NCBI GenBank assembly: GCA_018335925.1 | Contig: JAGXRF010000064.1 | Coordinates: 62,001 to 126,000 of the forward strand | Direction: 5' to 3' | Length of the DNA: 64,000 nucleotides | From: Flavobacteriales bacterium | GTDB lineage: Bacteria > Bacteroidota > Bacteroidia > Flavobacteriales > Flavobacteriaceae | Shown: positions 31,670 through 40,294 of the stretch, in pieces | Layout: the number at the start of each line of letters is the position of its first letter | Numbering within the stretch: the first letter of the stretch is position 1 | Notes under the pieces: generated by a model | The model's database searches: none | Told to the model about the DNA's origin: nothing | Seen by the model: the letters and a program-made list of their open reading frames with translations, nothing else | Made by a program: the position numbers and the translations under genes

Positions 31670-31703
31670 ATGCCCGAACTTTTAAATTCGGGCATTTTTT
31701 TTA
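31670..31703 (+). terminator. Terminator of hsp20
   Basis: ATGCCCGAA/TTCGGGCAT 9-bp stem with an 8-base loop followed by TTTTTTTT, ending at the stop of the convergent outer-membrane protein gene. Confidence 0.9.
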
Positions 31704-33152
31704 AAATATGTGACCAAACCCAAAAAAGAACTGACTTCCTTCGCGGCTAACTGCATAATCCATTCGTAGGATGGTGGATTGGTTCCAAGCAATTCTACCA
31801 CCAACTCCGGGAGCTCCTTTCCACAATTTCCAATCAACTTGCGATGGACTATCCCAGGCATTTCCGAAGTCGTAAAATGCGGTTGCCCCAAGATTGATAT
31901 GTTGGTTCCAGAATTTAAAGTCGTAAAATCTGCCTCGTAATTCTAAATTAACCAATGCAACAGTTGGTGCCAAAAAGCGTGCTTCGCGATAGCCACGAAT
32001 TGAACGGGCTCCTCCTAAAACCATGATGCCTCCAGCTTCTGCTTGGCTGGACAAATCCCACATTTCGATAAAATTAATATTTGGTCCAAAAATGTGTCCG
32101 AAACCTGCTAACCCGGCAAAAGTTAACCTCCTTTTGTTGTTTCTCCATCGAGCCAAGGTATGGATGTAGTGTCCTTGCAGCATGAATTTATTAAAGTTAA
32201 AATCAGACCCTAACCATGGGGCGGAATATTCGTGGCTATATTGCAGGAAAACACCTTCGGATGGATCGGGTTCGTAATCGCGAGTATCGTAAATGATGGC
32301 TCCAGCCAACATACTTGTAAATAAAAAGCGGTTGTTGTTATTAAAGCCACTTAAATTAAATCGATTCCAAACTCCTGCTGCAATTTGCTCATCCACCATG
32401 GTTGGATTGCTGATGGCTTCTACTTTGTTTTCGTAAACATCAAAAGCTTCCTCTGCAATTTTCCCGTTATACGACTCAAAAGAGGTAAACAAAGCTTCGT
32501 AACCAAACATCAATCGCAACTTACCTCCCATCAATACTCGTTCTCCTAACAAGTTGAATAATTTTTCACGTTGTTGGATGTGGTGGTAGTGAAAATCGGT
32601 ATAATATTGGTTATCAGCCCCTAACTCGGCAATTACCAAATTATTTTCATAGTCCTTAACCTTATTAAATGTTTTGATGCCACCGTTCCTTTTGTCTCTA
32701 AAAGTCAATTGTTGGTTGGCAAACCTTCCAATTCCCCAATATTGTGCATTAGGATCTTCCCAAAAAACCACATCTGCTCTTAACCTCCAAGGAGAATTAA
32801 ATATATAGGGAGCATCATAATTCATGGCATATCGAATTCTTCCGTTTTGGAAAATAAACAACTCGGTATTTAACCTATGACGATAAGGAGTATATTCAAA
32901 AAACGGATCGTCTTTGGTTTTATTGATAAATAAATTGATGTTTCCTCCATAGCCAATTCCTCTAATAGGGTCTACCTCTACCCTAGGAACACCGGTTAAA
33001 AAAGTTCCTTCTTTCTTGTCTTCCAACTCAAATGCAGGCATTTTTTTGGATTCGTGGATATAGAATGGCAAGATTTTTTTGCTTGTAGTATCTACTTGTG
33101 CATTAATCGAACATAACATTAACATCGCAATTGCTAAATCCCATCGTTTCAT
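31701..33152 (-). CDS. BamA/TamA-family outer-membrane protein (surface antigen)
   Basis: A 483-residue outer-membrane beta-barrel. Signal peptide (MKRWDLAIAMLMLCSINAQ), then a short leader and a barrel of the Omp85 surface-antigen type; no POTRA domains are evident. The C-terminal half has GGARSIRGYREARF (the RGY lid-loop motif of Omp85 proteins, ~400), VALVNLELRGRFYDF and FYDFGNAW, and the chain ends in a terminal Phe (FFFGFGHIF). Such POTRA-less homologues are common in Bacteroidota and have no fixed function. The start is ATG 33152, 24 bases after a TACTTTTG box. It follows an OmpR-type two-component pair on the same strand. Confidence 0.85.
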   Translation of the reverse strand: MKRWDLAIAMLMLCSINAQVDTTSKKILPFYIHESKKMPAFELEDKKEGTFLTGVPRVEVDPIRGIGYGGNINLFINKTKDDPFFEYTPYRHRLNTELFIFQNGRIRYAMNYDAPYIFNSPWRLRADVVFWEDPNAQYWGIGRFANQQLTFRDKRNGGIKTFNKVKDYENNLVIAELGADNQYYTDFHYHHIQQREKLFNLLGERVLMGGKLRLMFGYEALFTSFESYNGKIAEEAFDVYENKVEAISNPTMVDEQIAAGVWNRFNLSGFNNNNRFLFTSMLAGAIIYDTRDYEPDPSEGVFLQYSHEYSAPWLGSDFNFNKFMLQGHYIHTLARWRNNKRRLTFAGLAGFGHIFGPNINFIEMWDLSSQAEAGGIMVLGGARSIRGYREARFLAPTVALVNLELRGRFYDFKFWNQHINLGATAFYDFGNAWDSPSQVDWKLWKGAPGVGGRIAWNQSTILRMDYAVSREGSQFFFGFGHIF

Positions 33153-33176
33153 AATACTTATTTTTAATAAACGATG

Positions 33177-33184
33177 CAAAAGTA
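33177..33184 (-). promoter_or_regulatory. Candidate -7 box of the BamA-like gene
   Basis: TACTTTTG on the minus strand matches TAnnTTTG, 24 bases before the ATG. Confidence 0.5.
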
Positions 33185-33228
33185 TCTTCGAATATAGTTA
33201 GATGAAAAAAATTGGAATTAGAAAAACA

Positions 33229-34572
33229 TTAGAATTTAAATTCCCAATCAATGAAAAGCGTTTCGTTTTGTACCAATGTATGGATGTTTGCCGAATGGAT
33301 TTGTGCAATAGATTGAACGATTGCCATGCCTAAACCATAACCGGATTTTTGGTAGGAAGTTTTGGTAAAGGCATTCCACCAGTCGGGATTCCAAACAAAT
33401 TCTGAGGCAACTTTATTGCTAAAAGTAATGATTAATCCTTGTTTTTCAAATGTTACTTTTATTTGAACATTACCATCAACTCCGTATTTACAGGCATTTT
33501 CTAATAAATTTCTGAAAGCTGCGGTAAGTAAATACTTATTTCCGTTAATCTCCGGAATTTCCTCGTTTTCGGATAAATGTAGTTGGATATTTTTTTGAGG
33601 ATATTGTTTTTGTACCTCTTGAACAGCATCCAATAAACACAACACCGGTTCCACTTTTTCAAAGTGTATTTGGCTTACATCAGTTTGGGCTTTGGCATAA
33701 TCTAACATACTCTGAATGAGATGCAGCAACTGATGGATATCATTGGTAATTTTAGGTAAAGATGTTTTAATTTCTGCGAACGATTCAGGCTGTTTTAACA
33801 ACCACTCTACTTCGGATTTCACTGTAAATAACGGAGTCCTAAGCTCGTGAGCCAAATAAGAAAAGGTGTTTTTTTGTAAGGAAAATGCTTGCTCTAATCT
33901 TTGCAACAAATCGTTGATAGTAGTAATCAATTGCCCCAGTTCGTTATTGGGTATGGGATTTGGAATTCTTTCATGTAAATTTTTTGCAGAAATTTCTGTG
34001 GTTTTTGATTGTATGTACTGAACCGGCTGCAATAGTTTGGTAGAAAAATAACTTCCAATCCAAAACAAAAAAACCAATGATATTACACAAAAAGCCAAAA
34101 TATATTTCCAAAGCGATTGAAGCTCTTGATAGCCTGAAACATCTATAGCTGCTGCGGTAACAATCAAATTTCTGTTTGAAGAAGACAAATACATGCCGAT
34201 CACTTGGTAATCGTTTAAATAAAATTGGATTGACTTTTCCGATTGAATTTGTTGCAATAACTGTTTGGTTTCCTTTACATAATCCAACGTAACATCGTCA
34301 TGATACAAAAGTTGAAAATTATTATCGTAAATGGCTACCTCTACTTCTGGTATAGTTTTCCGATTATTCTGGTAAATGGTTTGGAGTATTTCCGGACTTA
34401 CTTTACCATCTAAAAACAAATTTGCTTTGGTAATAGCCTCTTTTTGGAGGTTTTCAAAAAAATATTTTTCTCGTTGATTGGATGCTGTTTGAAACACAAA
34501 CCATGCAAAAAACAAAAGGATACACAAAGTACTAGCAACAAAATAAAAAGTAAGTTTGGTTTTAATTTTCAT
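33229..34572 (-). CDS. Sensor histidine kinase, OmpR-system type
   Basis: A 447-residue inner-membrane kinase: membrane helix (~8-28), a periplasmic sensor of ~130 residues, a second helix (~160-180), HAMP (~180-235; LLQPVQYIQSKTTEIS...IPNNELGQLITTINDLL), HisKA with phospho-His in LAHELRTPLF (~245) and HATPase (NLLENACKYG, GLGMAIVQS). The C-terminal G2 region is short (GYGLGMAI), as in CusS/BaeS-like kinases. It overlaps the regulator's 3' end by 11 bases, so the two are translationally coupled. Signal unknown; envelope or metal stress is typical for this branch. Confidence 0.9.
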   Translation of the reverse strand: MKIKTKLTFYFVASTLCILLFFAWFVFQTASNQREKYFFENLQKEAITKANLFLDGKVSPEILQTIYQNNRKTIPEVEVAIYDNNFQLLYHDDVTLDYVKETKQLLQQIQSEKSIQFYLNDYQVIGMYLSSSNRNLIVTAAAIDVSGYQELQSLWKYILAFCVISLVFLFWIGSYFSTKLLQPVQYIQSKTTEISAKNLHERIPNPIPNNELGQLITTINDLLQRLEQAFSLQKNTFSYLAHELRTPLFTVKSEVEWLLKQPESFAEIKTSLPKITNDIHQLLHLIQSMLDYAKAQTDVSQIHFEKVEPVLCLLDAVQEVQKQYPQKNIQLHLSENEEIPEINGNKYLLTAAFRNLLENACKYGVDGNVQIKVTFEKQGLIITFSNKVASEFVWNPDWWNAFTKTSYQKSGYGLGMAIVQSIAQIHSANIHTLVQNETLFIDWEFKF

Positions 34573-35266
34573 TGCTATCACACTTTAGTACATAGCCAAT
34601 ACCGGGTTTGGTATGTAATAGTTTCATCGAAAAATTTTTGTCTATTTTTTTTCTAAGATAGTTAATGTACACATCCACAAAATTGGTTCCGGTATCAAAA
34701 TTGGTTTGCCAAACTTTTTCTGCCAACTCTTTCTTACTGATTACTTTTCCAGGATGCATTAAAAAGTATTCCAACAAATTGCTTTCTTTAGGAGTTAAAG
34801 AAATTTTTATCGACCCTCGCTGTACTTCTTTATTCAAGGCATCATACACCAAATCGGCACATTTTAGCAAAGTTTGTTTGCCGGGTGCTATGATTTGGTA
34901 ACGCTTTAAAATTGCATGAATTCGAGCAATTAATTCTTTCATTTCAAAAGGCTTTACCAAATAGTCGTCTGCACCTGCATCAAAACCTTTTAACTTTTCA
35001 TCGGTATTGCCCAAAGCTGTTAGCATCAAAATTGGTAAATCGGGTTTATGAAGTTTTACATTTTTGCATAACTCCGTGCCATTTTGGTCAGGTAAAAGTA
35101 AATCTGAAATCATCAACTCAACAGGCTCACTTAAGGCTATTTTCTTTGCCTCTTTTGCATTGTATGCAATGATGACTTCAAACATTGCTTCTTGAAGTTC
35201 TCTTTGAAGTAAATCTGCAACCCGAAGGTCATCTTCTACCACTAAAATTTTTGGCAATGATTGCAT
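34562..35266 (-). CDS. OmpR/PhoB-family response regulator
   Basis: A 234-residue regulator: receiver domain (1-120) with acidic pocket EDD (~11-13), phospho-acceptor Asp in MISDLLLPDQNG (~54) and Lys in YLVKPFEMKEL (~105), followed by a winged-helix DNA-binding domain (~130-228; SLTPKESNLLEYFLMHPGKVISKKELAEKVW, then VDVYINYLRKKID). It is the cognate partner of the overlapping histidine kinase. Targets are unknown; the adjacent outer-membrane protein is a possible one. Confidence 0.93.
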   Translation of the reverse strand: MQSLPKILVVEDDLRVADLLQRELQEAMFEVIIAYNAKEAKKIALSEPVELMISDLLLPDQNGTELCKNVKLHKPDLPILMLTALGNTDEKLKGFDAGADDYLVKPFEMKELIARIHAILKRYQIIAPGKQTLLKCADLVYDALNKEVQRGSIKISLTPKESNLLEYFLMHPGKVISKKELAEKVWQTNFDTGTNFVDVYINYLRKKIDKNFSMKLLHTKPGIGYVLKCDSNEN

Positions 35267-35300
35267 TTGTTTGAAAAATTATTTTCAAAAATAACAATTC

Positions 35301-36059
35301 TTATTGCAACCACTCTTTGAATTCATTAACACGCTCTCTGCTTACTATCAAATCTTCTGGAAAAGGTTTTTTTAAAACTACTTTTAAACGCGAATTGGTG
35401 TACGCAATAATATCTTGAATTTCAGAAAGATGCACGATGCAACTCCGGTTGATTCGAAAAAACAATTGTGGGTCTAACATTTGTTCTAACTGCTCTAAAG
35501 TGTTTTCAAGTAAATAATTTCTTCCTTCTAAAGTTTGCAAATAGGTGGCTTTGTTTTCGCTGTAAAAGCATTGGATTTGCTCAATCGGAAAAATCTTCAA
35601 ATGCTCTCCTACTTTTATGGTAAATCGTTTCTTGTACGAAACTGAATCCGTTTTTGGCATTAATAATTGTTGCAGTTGTGCCAAAGGAATGGTGGAAGAT
35701 TTAGCATGATTCTTTTCAAATTTTTCCATTGCTTTTTGCAACTCATCCTCATCAATTGGTTTTAACAAATAATCGATGCTGTTTAATTTAAATGCTTTTA
35801 ATGCATACTCATCATAAGCAGTGGTAAAAATAATGGCACTTTGCAGCGTTACATGTTCAAAAATTTCAAACGAAAGCCCGTCTGATAACTGAATGTCGAG
35901 TAAAATCAAATCCGGATGTGGATTTTTTGTAAGCCATTCAATGGCAGATTCTACAGAATGCAATAAAGTAGCTATTTCATAGCCTAATTTTTGCATTTTT
36001 CGTTGTAGCAATCGGGCTGCTGGTTTTTCGTCTTCAATAATAAGGATGTTCCAATTCAT
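35301..36059 (-). CDS. LytTR-family response regulator (LytR/AlgR type)
   Basis: A 252-residue regulator with receiver domain (1-120; IIEDEKPAARLLQRKMQ, phospho-acceptor in LILLDIQLSDG ~55, switch Lys in YLLKPIDEDEL) and a C-terminal LytTR DNA-binding domain (~145-250; RFTIKVGEHLKIFPIEQIQCFYSENKATYL...FFRINRSCIVHL). LytTR proteins bind direct repeats. It is the last gene of a minus-strand unit TPR-kinase-2TM-LytTR and is the natural partner of the LytS-type kinase at 36505. Confidence 0.92.
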   Translation of the reverse strand: MNWNILIIEDEKPAARLLQRKMQKLGYEIATLLHSVESAIEWLTKNPHPDLILLDIQLSDGLSFEIFEHVTLQSAIIFTTAYDEYALKAFKLNSIDYLLKPIDEDELQKAMEKFEKNHAKSSTIPLAQLQQLLMPKTDSVSYKKRFTIKVGEHLKIFPIEQIQCFYSENKATYLQTLEGRNYLLENTLEQLEQMLDPQLFFRINRSCIVHLSEIQDIIAYTNSRLKVVLKKPFPEDLIVSRERVNEFKEWLQ

Positions 36060-36068
36060 CTTGATCGT

Positions 36069-36392
36069 TTAATTCCAGGTTTGATTTTTGGCTTTTTCCT
36101 TCTCCATGATTTCTTTTATTTTTCTGTCTTCCCAGTCTTTGGTTAAAAAATTCCCGAAACCAAAAACGGAAATTCCGTGAAAAAACAAACCAATTCCCCA
36201 AAAGAACAATGTGTTGTAATTTTGCCAGTCAGATAAATTGGTGTTATCAAAATCATTGAAAATTTTTACAGATAACAAAAATGCATTTATTACTATATAA
36301 ATCAATAGATGCGTATAAAATCCTTTAATTTTTTGTACTCGCTTTTGAGCTCTTTCATAGCTATCTTGATTAAAGTCTTGTTTTATTTCCAT
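36069..36392 (-). CDS. 2TM domain protein
   Basis: A 107-residue membrane protein with the Bacteroidota 2TM domain: charged start (SYERAQKRVQKIKGFYTHLLIY), two membrane helices (~30-50 and ~65-88), ending in LTKDWEDRKIKEIMEKEKAK. The same motif forms the C-terminal part of the adjacent histidine kinase (KKRVEDLKGFYGNLFSY...WEEKKIKELMEKEK), so the two are paralogous modules. Start ATG 36392 is favoured over the track's upstream start because it matches MExxQ seen within the fused copy. It probably modulates or scaffolds the kinase. Confidence 0.82.
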   Translation of the reverse strand: MEIKQDFNQDSYERAQKRVQKIKGFYTHLLIYIVINAFLLSVKIFNDFDNTNLSDWQNYNTLFFWGIGLFFHGISVFGFGNFLTKDWEDRKIKEIMEKEKAKNQTWN

Positions 36393-36504
36393 GTTTTTAA
36401 TGTTAGTTGTAGTTAAAATGATGTTCTTCTCAGATGATTTTCTTCTAATTGACACTTGTTTAGTTAAAAATTAAAGGTCATTTCCTATAAATCATGTCTT
36501 CACT

Positions 36505-37860
36505 TTATCCCCATTTTTGTTGCTTTTCCTTTTCCATCAATTCCTTGATTTTTTTCTCTTCCCATGTTTGTGCATAGCCAAAGGTTTGCAATGCATGCAT
36601 TGCCAAGCCTAATCCCCATCCAAGCATTGGAAAAAAGAACCATTTAAACTCCCAATAGGTTTGGTAATTGATAAAGATTAACAACGGAATTACTAGACAA
36701 TACGAAAATAGGTTTCCGTAAAATCCTTTTAAGTCTTCTACTCGTTTTTTTGCTTTTAAATACAATTCTTGATTGGTTGGTTGATTGGTTTCCATAGGTT
36801 GTAATTGTTTAGTTAATATTGGTAAATAAATGTTGAAATGTTGGTTGGTGGTTTCAACCACTACTTTTCGTTGGGTTAATAAATCATATCGTTGTACTAT
36901 GTTGGATATTCCTACACCTTTTCGGTTAGATAAACTTTCCTTTTTTTGAAGATTGTTTCTAACCAACAACTGGTCGTTAGCTATAATAATTTCAATTTTT
37001 AAAGGCTTTTGTTCGCTTGCTAAATTGTGTTTAATACAATTTTCTAGTAATAACTGCAAACTCAATGGCACCACTTTTCCGGGGTAATCTTCTGGAATTT
37101 CAGGTAAATGAAACTCAATGCTATTTTCAAATCGCATTTGCAATAATTTCATATAAGTTACTGCAAAATCTAATTCTTCTTTTAACGATACCAACTCTTT
37201 GTCTTTCTGATCCAACACATATCGGTAAACTTTTGAAAGTGAAGTGGTAAATCGTTGTGCCATGTCTGGATTTTCCTCTATCAATGAACTCAATACATTT
37301 AGGCTATTGAATAAAAAATGAGGATCAATTTGGTTTTTCAGGCTTTCTAATTGTGCAGTGGCACTACTGGCTATGATTTTTTGCTCTACTACCTTTTTTT
37401 CTTGACTGCTTTTGTAAAAATAAATTACATGAAACACCAACGAAACAATCATAGTAATAATCAAAGTCACCACATAATGACCAACGTTTTCTGAGGCAAT
37501 AAACGCTTGAAAGGTTTTTTGCCCAACTACCATTCCTAAAAATACTCTAATAAAAAAGACTCCAATGATAGTAAAAAACACACTGCCAAAAAATCCAACT
37601 GCCAATCGAAACTTTTGTAGTTTTTGGTGTTTACTCCATGCAAATTTTCTGTTTAAATAATCAAAATAAACACTATTGATGGCAGTTAAAACTACTCCAT
37701 ACAATAAATAATGTAAAACTTCTATCAACAAAGAGCGGTTAAAAACAACCATTCTGCCAAAAAAATATTCCAAAGAAATTGCAGTGAAAAATATCACGAT
37801 AGCTACTACTATCCCTTTGATAAATATTTGAATCAAATATGCTAATAGGTTTGTTTTCAT
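36505..37860 (-). CDS. LytS-type histidine kinase fused to a C-terminal 2TM domain
   Basis: A 451-residue inner-membrane protein. Four N-terminal membrane helices (~1-160), a coiled linker, then the His_kinase domain (PF06580 type) with phospho-His in LKNQIDPHFLFNSLNVLSSL (~185) and a HATPase domain (VPLSLQLLLENCIKHN, KGVGISNIVQRYDLL). Residues ~360-451, beginning at an internal METNQ, form a 2TM domain homologous to the next gene. The unit order TPR protein (23 bases upstream), kinase-2TM, 2TM, LytTR suggests one signalling complex. The fused 2TM copy is not an artefact of a missed stop in this sequence; the frame is open throughout. Confidence 0.88.
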   Translation of the reverse strand: MKTNLLAYLIQIFIKGIVVAIVIFFTAISLEYFFGRMVVFNRSLLIEVLHYLLYGVVLTAINSVYFDYLNRKFAWSKHQKLQKFRLAVGFFGSVFFTIIGVFFIRVFLGMVVGQKTFQAFIASENVGHYVVTLIITMIVSLVFHVIYFYKSSQEKKVVEQKIIASSATAQLESLKNQIDPHFLFNSLNVLSSLIEENPDMAQRFTTSLSKVYRYVLDQKDKELVSLKEELDFAVTYMKLLQMRFENSIEFHLPEIPEDYPGKVVPLSLQLLLENCIKHNLASEQKPLKIEIIIANDQLLVRNNLQKKESLSNRKGVGISNIVQRYDLLTQRKVVVETTNQHFNIYLPILTKQLQPMETNQPTNQELYLKAKKRVEDLKGFYGNLFSYCLVIPLLIFINYQTYWEFKWFFFPMLGWGLGLAMHALQTFGYAQTWEEKKIKELMEKEKQQKWG

Positions 37861-37883
37861 GGTTAAATGTTTTAAAACTTCTA

Positions 37884-38510
37884 TTACTTACAATTGGCTG
37901 CAATAAATTCGAGTGCTTCCAATTTTCCCCAATTTGGATGGATGTTGCTTTTTGGTTTAAAGTTATCAAAAAGTTGTATGCTTTTTTGTATTTGTTCACA
38001 CATTGGTTTGGTGCTCATCCCTAAAAACTTGGCAGAACCCAATTCAAATTGAGCTCTTTTAAAGTAAACTCTCGGATTATTTGGTTCTAATTTCTCGGCT
38101 TTTCCATACCAAGCAATAATTTCTGGTGATAAACTTTGTCCGTTTACCATCGGATCATACACCACCCATGCAGTTAAAACCATCGCTTTTATTACCATCA
38201 CTTCTACTTCATTTGGTGCTAATTTAAAGGCCAAATCACTTGCTTTCTCAGCATTCTTTAAATGGTTTTCCATTAATAACTTGTTTTGGCTATTTTTAAA
38301 AGCCTCTGTTACGTGGATTACTCCTAAGTAATAGCTAGGCAACCAATCCTGATGTTCTGAAACAACAATGGCTTCTAACAACTTTACCGCTTCTGAAATT
38401 TTGTTTTCTTCCCACATATTCAATGCCTTTTGCAAGTCTGTTTCCAGAGTATTTTGTGCAATTAATCCGGAACAAAACATCCATACGAAATACATAATTA
38501 ATCTGATCAT
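37884..38510 (-). CDS. Exported TPR-like protein
   Basis: A 208-residue protein with signal peptide (MIRLIMYFVWMFCSGLIAQN) and helical repeats resembling TPRs: residues ~25-60 (LQKALNMWEENKISEAVKLLEAIV), ~85-115 (AEKASDLAFKLAPNEVEVM) and ~140-165 (YGKAEKLEPNNPRVYFKRAQFEL). It is first in the unit with the 2TM kinase, 23 bases upstream, and is likely periplasmic. It may sense or present a signal to the kinase; that is inference from position. Confidence 0.78.
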   Translation of the reverse strand: MIRLIMYFVWMFCSGLIAQNTLETDLQKALNMWEENKISEAVKLLEAIVVSEHQDWLPSYYLGVIHVTEAFKNSQNKLLMENHLKNAEKASDLAFKLAPNEVEVMVIKAMVLTAWVVYDPMVNGQSLSPEIIAWYGKAEKLEPNNPRVYFKRAQFELGSAKFLGMSTKPMCEQIQKSIQLFDNFKPKSNIHPNWGKLEALEFIAANCK

Positions 38511-38561
38511 TTTAAATAGTTTTATTGGTTTGATGAAGCAAAGATGTAGACTCCTACGCAG

Positions 38562-38582
38562 CGGTAAAATATTTTCTTACCG
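38562..38582. promoter_or_regulatory. Inverted repeat upstream of the TPR/kinase unit
   Basis: CGGTAA (38562-38567) / TTACCG (38577-38582) with a 9-base AT-rich centre, 52 bases before the TPR gene ATG and in the gap to the divergent pRiA4b-like gene. Possible operator. Confidence 0.35.
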
Positions 38583-38640
38583 AGTTGTGGAATTAGATGG
38601 ATGAATTGTAATTGGTAAAAACTTTCGAGAAAAAAATATG

Positions 38641-38648
38641 TACTTTTG
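38641..38648 (+). promoter_or_regulatory. Candidate -7 box of the pRiA4b ORF3-like gene
   Basis: TACTTTTG matches TAnnTTTG, 21 bases before ATG 38670; the track's TTG start lies in it. Confidence 0.5.
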
Positions 38649-38669
38649 CATCCTAATCTTACAAAAATC

Positions 38670-39203
38670 ATGATTTACAAACTACGTGTGATTCTGGATG
38701 CAGAAGAAGATATTTTTAGAGATATTGCTATTGAAAGTAATGCCAATTTAGAGGATTTTCATAATGCTATTGTAAATGCCTTTGGATTTGACGGAAGCGA
38801 AGTTGCCTCTTTTTATACATGCGATGACCAATGGAACCAACAAGATGAAATTCCGTTATTTGATACAGGTGATGAGCCTGGACAAGTTAGAATAATGGCC
38901 GACTTTGCTTTGGATGATTTGCTCTACGAAAAGCAAACCAAAATGATTTACGTGTACGACTTTTTTAACATGTGGACCTTTTTTGTGGAGCTAGCAGCCA
39001 TGGTAGAACCTGAAGAAGGTGCAACATATCCTGAATTATTGTATGCTCATGGCCAATTGCCAGCTGGTGCAACCGATACCGATTTTGAAGGAGAAGACGA
39101 ATTATTCAACGATTTTGAAGATGGTCTGGATGAAGAAGACATGGACTTATTTGATGGAGATGACTCGTTTGAAGATTTTGGCTTTGAAGAAAATTGGAAT
39201 TAA
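38670..39203 (+). CDS. Plasmid pRiA4b ORF-3-like protein
   Basis: A 177-residue cytoplasmic protein of the IS1096 TnpR / pRiA4b ORF-3 family: MIYKLRVILDAEEDIFRDIAI, NLEDFHNAIVNAFGFDG (the family core helix), ASFYTCDDQWNQ, and a strand MIYVYDFFNMWTFFVELA. The last ~45 residues are almost entirely Asp/Glu with hydrophobic spacers (DEEDMDLFDGDDSFEDFGF). The biochemical role of the family is unknown. Despite the name there is no transposon context here; it is followed after 21 bases by the nucleoid-associated protein gene and may be cotranscribed with it. Confidence 0.85.
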   Translation: MIYKLRVILDAEEDIFRDIAIESNANLEDFHNAIVNAFGFDGSEVASFYTCDDQWNQQDEIPLFDTGDEPGQVRIMADFALDDLLYEKQTKMIYVYDFFNMWTFFVELAAMVEPEEGATYPELLYAHGQLPAGATDTDFEGEDELFNDFEDGLDEEDMDLFDGDDSFEDFGFEENWN

Positions 39204-39224
39204 TTAATATACTTATACAATAAC

Positions 39225-40283
39225 ATGATCAATTTATTTGGTGCTCATATCGAAAGTATTTCGGTTCACAGAGTTGGTAATAAAAGCAGAAGCGAAAAAA
39301 TATTTTTATCTGAAAATGCTTTTGCTTTAAACGACGAATTAACCCCGCTTTTAAAAGAATACTTTTTAAAACCTTTTCGCGAAAAAGAGGAAAACTACTT
39401 TCAATTTGTGCACGATGTAGACTTGGAATTTCATGAAATGTATCAATTGGCAAGTGAAGTTTTTACCAACCCAAATACTACCCACGAAGTTTCAAAAAAA
39501 ATAACCAAACACTTATACGAGCAATCCAACCATCCACACATAAAAAATGGAGAGGTATATGTTTGTTATTTTACCGATTTGGTTATAGACAATCAAAAAG
39601 TAGATGCTTTAGGAGTTTTTAAAAGCGAGTTACAGTCAGATTTTTTACAATTTGAAGAACAAGGAAATAACTTGCAAATGATTTTGCAACACGGTATTAA
39701 TTTGAACAAACTTGACAAAGGTTGCCTTATTTTTAATGTAGAAAAAGAGCAAGGATATAAAATTCTTACCATAGACAGCAACCGTTATGATGCCAGATAT
39801 TGGTTAGAACACTTTTTATCGGTAGATATTTTTCCGGATGAAAACTTCATGACCAAAAAATATTTGAAATTGTGTCAGGAATTTGCCAAAGATGTGGTAT
39901 TTCCGGCAGAAGACAAAAAAGAAGAAGTGATGTTTATGAATCGATCGGTAAACTTTTTTGCAAAAAATGACGAATTTGAAGAGACCAAATTTTTAAATGA
40001 AGTGATTGATAATCCGGATTTAATCCCGGAATTCAAAAACTACAAAATGGAAAAAGGTCCAAAATATGCCATTGAAGATGTCACCAATTTTCCAATTGCC
40101 AATGCAGCTGTAACTGATGCCCGAAAAAAAATAAAAAATGTGATTAATTTGGATACCAATATTCAAATAAAATTAGATTTTATCAACCCAGATAGTGCTG
40201 AAAAATTTGTAGAAAAAGGCTGGGATGAAGAACGACAAATGTATTATTACTTGGTATATTTCAACAAAGAGCAAAAATCATAA
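39225..40283 (+). CDS. Nucleoid-associated protein (NdpA/YejK family)
   Basis: A 352-residue cytoplasmic protein of the 37-kDa nucleoid-associated (NA37/NdpA) family: MINLFGAHIESISVHRVGNKSR N-terminus, the YVCYFTDLVIDNQKVDALGVFKSE core (~118-140), and a C-terminal domain with IKLDFINPDSAEKFVEKGWDEERQMYYYLVYF. E. coli YejK associates with the nucleoid and topoisomerases; the same function here is inferred. In other bacteria the family also includes phage and plasmid proteins, but nothing else mobile is nearby. Lies in a probable unit 38670-41131. Confidence 0.85.
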   Translation: MINLFGAHIESISVHRVGNKSRSEKIFLSENAFALNDELTPLLKEYFLKPFREKEENYFQFVHDVDLEFHEMYQLASEVFTNPNTTHEVSKKITKHLYEQSNHPHIKNGEVYVCYFTDLVIDNQKVDALGVFKSELQSDFLQFEEQGNNLQMILQHGINLNKLDKGCLIFNVEKEQGYKILTIDSNRYDARYWLEHFLSVDIFPDENFMTKKYLKLCQEFAKDVVFPAEDKKEEVMFMNRSVNFFAKNDEFEETKFLNEVIDNPDLIPEFKNYKMEKGPKYAIEDVTNFPIANAAVTDARKKIKNVINLDTNIQIKLDFINPDSAEKFVEKGWDEERQMYYYLVYFNKEQKS

Positions 40284-40294
40284 AAATTTAAGTG

